Shown here piece by piece: positions 45,874 to 52,540 of a DNA stretch of 64,000 nt. Both the position numbers and the translations under genes were made by a program. The notes under the pieces were generated by a model. The model was given only the letters and a program-made list of their open reading frames with translations, was not told the DNA's origin and searched no databases. The stretch comes from Bog-473 sp963777485 (GTDB lineage: Bacteria > Actinomycetota > Acidimicrobiia > Acidimicrobiales > RAAP-2): NCBI GenBank assembly GCA_963777485.1, contig CAVZQP010000002.1, forward strand, positions 744,001-808,000. The letters are read 5' to 3'. How positions within the stretch are numbered: position 1 is the first letter of the stretch; every line of letters starts with the position of its first letter.

Positions 45874-46026
45874 ATGCCGCTCCCGCGGTATCGCGAGAAC
45901 GAATTCTGCTCTCGCCGATGGTCGCAACTCACCTTCACTTCATTGAGTAAACGCTCGACAACGTCGCTCGCGTTCACTAACCGGATGGCCGTTATCTACT
46001 GGGTCACGCTGCGACGACCGATATGA
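45874..46026 (+). CDS. Possible 50-codon leader ORF coupled to pstC
   Basis: A short frame, starting MPLPRYRENEFC and ending VTLRRPI, whose ATG is preceded by a strong GAGGGAGAGGGA ribosome-binding site. Its stop (TGA 46024-46026) overlaps the pstC ATG by 4 bases (ATGA), the same coupling used at each later junction of the operon, while pstC has no ribosome-binding site of its own. Third positions are less GC-rich than in the neighbours, so the peptide itself may matter less than its translation. It resembles no known protein. Confidence 0.45.
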   Translation: MPLPRYRENEFCSRRWSQLTFTSLSKRSTTSLAFTNRMAVIYWVTLRRPI

Positions 46027-47012
46027 CGGTCACCCCCGCGACCCCGGCACCTGGTGCCGCACGGACTCGTCGCGTCGTGGTCGACAAGCCAAGCCGCTCC
46101 GACCGTCTCTTCGACCTCACCACTTTTGGGGCAGGGCTCAGTGTCCTCGTGTTGCTCACCCTGGTGGGTGTCTTCTTGCTGTGGCAGGGCCGCCACGCCT
46201 GGGCCTATGCCGGCTTGCACTTCTTCACCACCACTCAGTGGAGCACGAACACCAAGCATGTCGTCATCGGCGTGGCCGGATTGTTGTTCGGCACCGTCAT
46301 CGTCGCGCTGATTGCAGTGGCTATCGCCGTGCCCATGGGCGTCCTGGCAGCACTGTTCATCTCGGAATACGCGCCACTGGGACTGCGCAAGGTCTTGCAG
46401 GGGCTCATCGACGTCTTGGCGGCCATCCCCAGCCTGCTCTTCGGCCTTTGGGCGTTCCTGACGCTCCAATACCAGATTGAGCCGCTGTCTCGATGGCTGA
46501 CGACCTACTTCGGATGGATCCCGATCTTCAGTACGACGAAGGGCGCCAGCCTCCTTAGCTCGATGTTCATCGCTGGCATCGTCGTCTCGTTGATGTGCGT
46601 CCCGATCGTGGCGTCCATCTGCCGAGCGGTCTTCGCGCAAACCCCGCCGGGGGAGAAGGAAGCTGCCCTCGCCCTCGGTGCGACCAAGTGGGGGATGATC
46701 CGCACGGTCGTGCTGCCTTACGGCAAGGGCGGGATCATCGGGGGCTCCATGTTGGGTCTCGGGCGGGCTCTGGGCGAGACCATCGCGGTCACCCTCATCC
46801 TGCCCCAGGTGCCGCACATCTCACTCCACATCCTGGAGGAAGGGGGCGGGACGATCGCCGGCTTCATCGCTCAGCGGGCCGGCAGCGATCCGTTCACCGT
46901 CTCCGGTCTCATGGCAGCCGGTCTCGTCTTGTTCTGTCTCACTCTTGTCACCAATCTGATCGCCTCCACCATCGTGGCCCGGAGTCGATCAGGTGCGGCG
47001 GTCGACCTGTGA
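46023..47012 (+). CDS. pstC: Phosphate ABC transporter permease PstC
   Basis: Inner-membrane permease of the high-affinity phosphate importer, 329 residues with six predicted helices. The MetI-type EAA loop is EKEAALALGATKWGMIRTVV, and LIDVLAAIPSLLFGLW plus LGRALGETIAVTLIL are typical of PstC. ATG at 46023 overlaps the stop of the leader ORF, and the stop overlaps pstA by 4 bases. First main gene of the extended pst operon; expression is probably phosphate-controlled given the repeats upstream. Confidence 0.95.
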   Translation: MTVTPATPAPGAARTRRVVVDKPSRSDRLFDLTTFGAGLSVLVLLTLVGVFLLWQGRHAWAYAGLHFFTTTQWSTNTKHVVIGVAGLLFGTVIVALIAVAIAVPMGVLAALFISEYAPLGLRKVLQGLIDVLAAIPSLLFGLWAFLTLQYQIEPLSRWLTTYFGWIPIFSTTKGASLLSSMFIAGIVVSLMCVPIVASICRAVFAQTPPGEKEAALALGATKWGMIRTVVLPYGKGGIIGGSMLGLGRALGETIAVTLILPQVPHISLHILEEGGGTIAGFIAQRAGSDPFTVSGLMAAGLVLFCLTLVTNLIASTIVARSRSGAAVDL

Positions 47013-48286
47013 CGGACCTTCTCGAAGCCCCGAGCACCGACCTCGTCCCGGACGCGGTCGACGGCACGCCCTTGCCGCCCGGAGACTCGTCACGCCGGAG
47101 CTCGGCCCCCGGACGCCGTTCGCGCCGCCCTACGAACATGACGAGGCTGGACCTGCTCATCATGGCGGCATCCGCGGTCAGCTCGATCAGCCTCTGCTGG
47201 CTCGTGTTTGCAGTCTTGACCGATGGCGTCGGCTGGCTGCTGTTCTGGGTCGTCGCGTACTTCCTGTTTCTCGCCATCTACTTCGTGGCCTCCTTCGACA
47301 GGGTCGGCTGGCTCGGTGCGGTGGACAGGGTGATCACGGTCGCCGTGTCCACCGCCATGGTGGTCGTGCTCATCCCCCTGGTCTGGCTGGTCAGCTACAT
47401 AGTCATCAAGGGGAGCGCGGCCCTCCGGCCCGCCTTCTTCGTCCACGACCAACGAGGCGTCACCCCGACCATGCCGGCCACGGCTGGAGGTGGCTTGCAC
47501 GCCATCGTCGGGACGATCGAGCAGGTTGGGCTCGCCCTGCTGTGGTCGTTGCCATTGGGCGCGGCGACGGCATTCTTCCTCAACGAAAGTCGCTCGAAGC
47601 TGCGCCGTCCCGTGCGGATATTCGTCGACGCCATGAGCGGCATGCCGTCGATCGTCAGCGGCTTGTTCATCTACGCCACCTTGATCATCCCCCTGGCCAA
47701 GTACAACGACCTGTTCTCGTTCAACGGCTTCATGGCGTCATTGGCTCTGTCGATGACGATGATGCCGACCATCTGCCGTGCCATCGAGGTCGTGCTTCGG
47801 CTCGTGCCAAACGGGCTCCGGGAGGCAGGCCTGGCGCTCGGCGCCTCACGGGCGAAGGTGGTCCTCTCCGTCGTCCTCCCGACTGCGTCGACGGGCGTGG
47901 CCACGGCGGCGATCCTCGGCATCGCGCGCGAGGCAGGCGAGACGGCGCCGCTGCTCTTTACGGCCTTCGGTTACAACCTCATGAACGCCAACCCGTTCCA
48001 CGGGCCGCAAGAGAGTCTCCCGCTCTTCATCTACCGCTTCGTTCGCACCCAGTCGACGGCTGACATCCAGCGTGGGTATGCCGGCGCCCTCGTGTTGCTC
48101 ATGCTGATCCTCAGCCTGTTCATCGTGGCCCGGATCATCGGGCGCGACCGGTCGGTGGCCAACAAGCGTCCGCTTCGCATTCGCATTCCCGGCCGAACGT
48201 CGGCACCCGAGCCGACCGCAACGCGGCTCATTGCGTCAACGGCACGGCCGCGGACTGCCACGAGCACGGCCGCGGGAGAGCCATGA
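47009..48286 (+). CDS. pstA: Phosphate ABC transporter permease PstA
   Basis: The second permease subunit, 425 residues, longer than the usual 280-300. A polar basic N-terminus (about 45 residues) and two extra hydrophobic helices (around 46-95) precede the six-helix core. Core motifs are FVDAMSGMPSIVSGLFIYA, LREAGLALGASRAKVVLSVV (EAA loop) and ILGIAREAGETAPLLFTA. A Ser/Thr/Arg-rich tail follows. GTG at 47009 overlaps the pstC stop by 4 bases, and the stop overlaps pstB by 4 bases. Confidence 0.94.
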   Translation: MTDLLEAPSTDLVPDAVDGTPLPPGDSSRRSSAPGRRSRRPTNMTRLDLLIMAASAVSSISLCWLVFAVLTDGVGWLLFWVVAYFLFLAIYFVASFDRVGWLGAVDRVITVAVSTAMVVVLIPLVWLVSYIVIKGSAALRPAFFVHDQRGVTPTMPATAGGGLHAIVGTIEQVGLALLWSLPLGAATAFFLNESRSKLRRPVRIFVDAMSGMPSIVSGLFIYATLIIPLAKYNDLFSFNGFMASLALSMTMMPTICRAIEVVLRLVPNGLREAGLALGASRAKVVLSVVLPTASTGVATAAILGIAREAGETAPLLFTAFGYNLMNANPFHGPQESLPLFIYRFVRTQSTADIQRGYAGALVLLMLILSLFIVARIIGRDRSVANKRPLRIRIPGRTSAPEPTATRLIASTARPRTATSTAAGEP

Positions 48287-49215
48287 CCGATCTCCACATG
48301 AACCCGCCCGGCGTTTCCATGAACCACCAAATGAGCGACGTCGACCACGAGGAGATGTTCGCCAGCGGTTCGGAGAACAAGGACGAAGGCACCAGCGTCG
48401 AGGGTGAGACGGCCGCGCCCAAACTGATCGGTGGCCCACCCCCTGGGGCGGCGACGCTCGAGTCCCGCGATGCGTGCGCTTGGTTCGGCGAGCACTTGGT
48501 CCTCGAGGGCGTGGACCTGACGATGGGGGCCGGGGAGGTAACCGCACTCATCGGACCCTCGGGGTGCGGCAAGTCGACGTTCTTGCGGCTCCTCAACCGG
48601 ATGCACGAGCTGGTGCCGGGGTCAGCGATGGCGGGGGACATCCTCCTCGATGGGGTCGACATCTACGGCGCTGACATGCGGGCCCAAGTCATCCGCACCC
48701 GGATCGGCATGGTCTTCCAAAAGCCAAATCCGTTCCCGGCCATGAGCGTGCGGCAGAACGTTCTAGCGGGACTGAAGCTCACCAAGATTCGCTGCAGCGA
48801 CCAGGACGCGCTCGTCGAACAATCACTCCAGAGGGCCGGCTTGTGGCGGGAGGTGCGCGAGCGGCTCGACAGCCCGGGCGGCGCTCTCTCTGGCGGTCAG
48901 CAGCAGCGTCTGTGCATCGCGCGGTCGCTGGCCATAGCGCCGAACGTGCTGCTCATGGACGAGCCCTGTTCAGCCCTCGACCCGTCGTCGACCAGGCGCA
49001 TCGAAGAAACCATCAATGAGCTGCGCAACGACGTGACCGTCGTGATCGTCACGCACAACATGCAGCAGGCACAGCGCGTCTCGGACAAGTGCGCCTTCTT
49101 TCTGGCGGCGGAGAACCAGCCCGGGCAACTGGTCGAACAGGGTCCGACGACGCGGATATTCAGCTCCCCGGAAGATCCGCGGACCGCCGACTACGTCGCG
49201 GGCAGGTTCGGATGA
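48283..49215 (+). CDS. pstB: Phosphate ABC transporter ATPase PstB
   Basis: The ATP-hydrolysing subunit, 310 residues. Walker A GPSGCGKST (91-99), the PstB-type MVFQKPNPFPAMS Q-loop, signature LSGGQQQRLCIAR, Walker B LLMDEPCSALDP and the H-loop VIVTHNMQQAQRVSD are all intact. An acidic N-terminal extension of about 55 residues (including DVDHEEMFASGSENKDEG) is unusual for PstB. Start ATG at 48283 overlaps pstA by 4 bases; ATG codons at residues 6 and 13 are alternatives. Confidence 0.95.
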   Translation: MTDLHMNPPGVSMNHQMSDVDHEEMFASGSENKDEGTSVEGETAAPKLIGGPPPGAATLESRDACAWFGEHLVLEGVDLTMGAGEVTALIGPSGCGKSTFLRLLNRMHELVPGSAMAGDILLDGVDIYGADMRAQVIRTRIGMVFQKPNPFPAMSVRQNVLAGLKLTKIRCSDQDALVEQSLQRAGLWREVRERLDSPGGALSGGQQQRLCIARSLAIAPNVLLMDEPCSALDPSSTRRIEETINELRNDVTVVIVTHNMQQAQRVSDKCAFFLAAENQPGQLVEQGPTTRIFSSPEDPRTADYVAGRFG

Positions 49216-50777
49216 GCGTCATGCCTGCGCGCATGCTCACGCACGGGGTCGTAATGCTTGCCGTCTCGCTGGCCGGCGTCTTCGTCGCCGCGAGCACGCC
49301 TGCGGGTGCGGCAGCGACGTCTCCCGCCAACGGTCAGGGTTCGACCTACGCCGCGCTCGCGTTCCAGCAGTGGACCCAGAGTGTGCAGAACCAGGGACTG
49401 AACCTCAACTACACGCCCACCAGCTCACCGGCAGGCTTGGAGGCCTACAGCCAGAACACGGCCGACTTTGCGGGAACCGAAGCTGAGTTCTCAGAGCTTC
49501 TTCCCGGATCCCCGGTCAACGTGCCACGCGGGTTCGAGTACACGCCGGACGTGGCTGGGGCGTCCGCTGTCATGTACAACGTCGCTCTGACCCCAAGCGG
49601 GCAGGACCCCATCAGTTCACTGCGTCTGTCGCCCATGACGATTGCCAAGATCTTCCTGGGCAAGATCAGCAGCTGGAACGACCCGGCGATCAGCGCCGAC
49701 AACGGCGGGGTGACCCTTCCCAACCAGCACATCACGGTGGTCTGCCGGACGGGTCAATCGGGAACCACGGCTCTCTTCTACGACTTTGTCGCTCACACTG
49801 ACCCCGCCGATTACGCATCGTGGGCCGCCCAGAACGGCTTTAACACGGGCACGAGAATCCTCGAGGTAGACAACGCCATCTCACCCTCACAGATGGCGTG
49901 TCAGTCGGGTTCGGACACGGAGGCCAATTACATCGCCGCCAACCGGTGGACGATCGGATACGACGAATTCGGCTACGCCAAGGTGTACAACGACAACGTT
50001 GCATGGGTGCAGAACGCCTCGGGCAACTGGGTGCAGCCCTACGCAGTGAACATCAGCGCAGCGCTGGAATCGGCGCAGCTGGCCCCGGACACCTCGCAGA
50101 ATCTGACGGCCGTCTACACCAGCTCCAACCCGGCGGCCTATCCCATCTCGGCCTACTCCTACATCTTGGTGCAATGCGCGCCCAACTCGGCGCGTTCAAC
50201 GTGCCTCTCGCCCTATTCCAATGCGGGCATCACGAACACGATGACCCAATTCATGAACTTTGTGGCCTGTGCCGGCCAGGTCCACATGGCGGCCATCGGC
50301 TACGCCCCGCTGCCGCCGCAATTGTCACAATTCCTGGCGGACGCCGTCGGGTACATGACGAATCAACCTGCGCAGCAGCTCAACGCGTCGAACTGCAACA
50401 ATCCAACCTTCAGCGGCAGCCTCGGCGTCGGTGCGTCTCCACCACCGCTGCCCCCGATCGGCAACGCGCCCGGGGGTTCGGGCGCGGCTGGCAGCGGGAG
50501 TTCGTCGCCCGTCGGCACTTCGGCCGCCGGCAGCTCTTCGGCGGCCGGAACGACCGGCGGGACCGGGTCCAGCAACGGATCGGGGTCCGCCGGCACCTCC
50601 AAGGCACAAAGCCAAGCATCGAACATCAAAGCGGCAGCTCCCGCGGCCCTCTCGGGTGGTCAGTTGCCGACGAGCCCCTTGCTGCCGCTTCTCGCCCTTC
50701 TCGTGCTCCTGGCCGTCCCCGTCGTCGTCTTGTCCGTCAAACGAAAGCGTGAACCACATGACTCGATCGTCCCTTAA
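49212..50777 (+). CDS. pstS: Phosphate-binding protein PstS with C-terminal membrane anchor
   Basis: The extracytoplasmic phosphate receptor, 521 residues. Signal peptide (VVMLAVSLAGVFVAASTPAGA) without a lipobox cysteine, then the binding fold: GSTYAALAFQQW, DFAGTEAEFSE, IAKIFLGKISSWNDPAI and RTGQSGTTALFYDFV (phosphate-coordinating SGT). After about 380 residues comes a Gly/Ser/Thr linker (435-475), LPTSP (485-489), a hydrophobic helix (about 489-508) and KRKRE. PstS is normally a lipoprotein, so anchoring by a tail helix is odd, and the LPTSP-helix-basic end resembles a degenerate cell-wall sorting signal. It lies last of pstCABS rather than first. Confidence 0.93.
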   Translation: MSVMPARMLTHGVVMLAVSLAGVFVAASTPAGAAATSPANGQGSTYAALAFQQWTQSVQNQGLNLNYTPTSSPAGLEAYSQNTADFAGTEAEFSELLPGSPVNVPRGFEYTPDVAGASAVMYNVALTPSGQDPISSLRLSPMTIAKIFLGKISSWNDPAISADNGGVTLPNQHITVVCRTGQSGTTALFYDFVAHTDPADYASWAAQNGFNTGTRILEVDNAISPSQMACQSGSDTEANYIAANRWTIGYDEFGYAKVYNDNVAWVQNASGNWVQPYAVNISAALESAQLAPDTSQNLTAVYTSSNPAAYPISAYSYILVQCAPNSARSTCLSPYSNAGITNTMTQFMNFVACAGQVHMAAIGYAPLPPQLSQFLADAVGYMTNQPAQQLNASNCNNPTFSGSLGVGASPPPLPPIGNAPGGSGAAGSGSSSPVGTSAAGSSSAAGTTGGTGSSNGSGSAGTSKAQSQASNIKAAAPAALSGGQLPTSPLLPLLALLVLLAVPVVVLSVKRKREPHDSIVP

Positions 50778-50883
50778 CCGTCTCGACGCAACGTCAAAGT
50801 TCAGAAAGGGAGCCGTGGACACTGGTCATGCCGCACTCGAATACCTGTCGCAGTTACGGAATGAACCTCACGAAGGAGCGAAA

Positions 50884-52419
50884 GTGAAAGACAAGCGATC
50901 AATATTGAGGCGAGGCCTCCTCGCCGGAGCCATGGCGCTCGCCGCTTGCGGCGCGAGTGTCGCAATGGCATCGGCGCCCGCCGGGGCGAGCAATACCGAG
51001 AGTACGGTCGTCGGTTCGGCCACGACGTTCTTCATGATGCACGCGCTGTTCCCCGAGGTGAACGACGTCAATCCGAACCCGGAGGTCGGGTCAGAAACCC
51101 AGTCGATCGCTTCGGATTCATTGACCTGTACGGGCGGGATCACGTACAACACAACCACTCAGCCTCCCAACGGCTCCGGTGCCGGGAAGACCGCGCTGGC
51201 GGCCGAAGAGTCCGCCGCCGCTACCTCGCAGGGCTGCATCGACTTCTCGCGGTCGTCCTCGCCCCCGGCCCCGCACGCGGAGACGCTGCCGAGCGGCAGC
51301 ACCGAGTCCGGTGACCCCAGCCCGTCGCACCTCGACTACTACGCCTATGCCCTCGACGGCGTGGGCCCGCTAGTCGGCACGGACGCTCCGTCGACTGTGC
51401 GTACGGCCGGGCAAGACACGGGACCGAACAATGGCTTGACGTTGGCCCAGGTCCAGGCGATCTTCGAGTGCGTAGACACCAACTGGAACGAGATCACTGT
51501 GAACGGCGTGACCGGCGCGAGCGCGCCGATCGTTCTCTTCTGGCCGCAGGCAGGATCCGGCACCCGCGCCGTCATCACTGACGTGCTCGGGTTCGACCCG
51601 ACCAAGCAGGTCGCACCGAGCGTATGCACCACTACCACCCAGCCCATCACGAGTTTCACCTTGAGTAGCGCGACCGCGCCGAACGAGGAGAACACTGAGG
51701 ACGGCATCATCTACCAGAACAGCGTCGGTGACCCGAACGCTGCCGGCGGCGCCGTCGCAGCTGGCTCCGTGACTGCGGCGGCCATCTACTTGTATTCGGC
51801 TGGAAAGTTCAGTCAGCAGTGGGACGACACCACCGATTACAACTCGACGCACGACAACTTCGTCGACCAGACCCTCAATGGCGGTACCACCAACACCATG
51901 GGGAACTTCGTAGCCGGGACCCTCACCCTGGCCACAATGCGGAGCACGACTGGGACTGGTGAGGCCTATGCTGACCTGACCCCCCAGGTAGGTCGCTTCG
52001 ACCAAGACGCCAACCGCGGCACGTTCGCCATAGACGGCAGCACCGTGGCTGAGGCGAACGAGTGGTACACCAACCTCCCGTCGGGCGACACCGGCAACCC
52101 CTCAGACTCCACCGCCACCATTCCCGGCGTCCGCTTCGTCTACAACGTCGCCGACGCGGTACTGCCGGGTTACAACGGAGCCAAGATGCTGATGGGCTTC
52201 GACAACCAGACCAGCGGGACGAAGAGCACACTCTGCAACGGTGACGACTCCAGCACCATCACCGCTCAGGGCTTCCTGCCACTGACCACCGGCTCGACCG
52301 CGCCGGCCGGTTCGGATGCGGCCAGTGCAACCTGCCGGGAGTTTGCCGGCTTGTCGTACCCAAGCCAGGGGACACCGATCCACTGGACGACGCCGACGTT
52401 CGACAACAGAAGCCAGTAG
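50884..52419 (+). CDS. Secreted PstS-like substrate-binding protein
   Basis: A 511-residue type 2 periplasmic-binding-like protein. Signal peptide (GLLAGAMALAACGASVAMASAP; the cysteine is not in a good lipobox). The mature part begins STVVGSATTFFMMHALFPEV and includes DFSRSSSPP, LTLAQVQAIFECVDTNWNEI and LFWPQAGSGTRAVITDVLGF, whose SGTR corresponds to the anion-binding loop of PstS. GTG at 50884 is set by GAAGGAG. No C-terminal anchor is present, so it may be free or held by partners. Phosphate or another oxyanion is the probable ligand (inference from operon). Confidence 0.85.
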   Translation: MKDKRSILRRGLLAGAMALAACGASVAMASAPAGASNTESTVVGSATTFFMMHALFPEVNDVNPNPEVGSETQSIASDSLTCTGGITYNTTTQPPNGSGAGKTALAAEESAAATSQGCIDFSRSSSPPAPHAETLPSGSTESGDPSPSHLDYYAYALDGVGPLVGTDAPSTVRTAGQDTGPNNGLTLAQVQAIFECVDTNWNEITVNGVTGASAPIVLFWPQAGSGTRAVITDVLGFDPTKQVAPSVCTTTTQPITSFTLSSATAPNEENTEDGIIYQNSVGDPNAAGGAVAAGSVTAAAIYLYSAGKFSQQWDDTTDYNSTHDNFVDQTLNGGTTNTMGNFVAGTLTLATMRSTTGTGEAYADLTPQVGRFDQDANRGTFAIDGSTVAEANEWYTNLPSGDTGNPSDSTATIPGVRFVYNVADAVLPGYNGAKMLMGFDNQTSGTKSTLCNGDDSSTITAQGFLPLTTGSTAPAGSDAASATCREFAGLSYPSQGTPIHWTTPTFDNRSQ

Positions 52420-52434
52420 GCGTCGCGCGGCATC

Positions 52435-52466
52435 GGTGGTCTGGGTCCGCTCGGGCCCAGACCACC
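52435..52466 (+). terminator. Strong stem-loop after the PstS-like gene
   Basis: GGTGGTCTGGGTCC (52435-52448) pairs with GGGCCCAGACCACC (52453-52466), one G-T pair, loop GCTC, starting 15 bases after the stop. There is no T-run. It is a probable terminator or a 3'-end stabiliser that lowers expression of the genes further down the operon. Confidence 0.6.
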
Positions 52467-52540
52467 GGCTGGCGGCGGGATCACGTCGGTTGAAGGAAGA
52501 GGAAACACACCTACTACATGAGACAGAGCGCAAACGAGCG

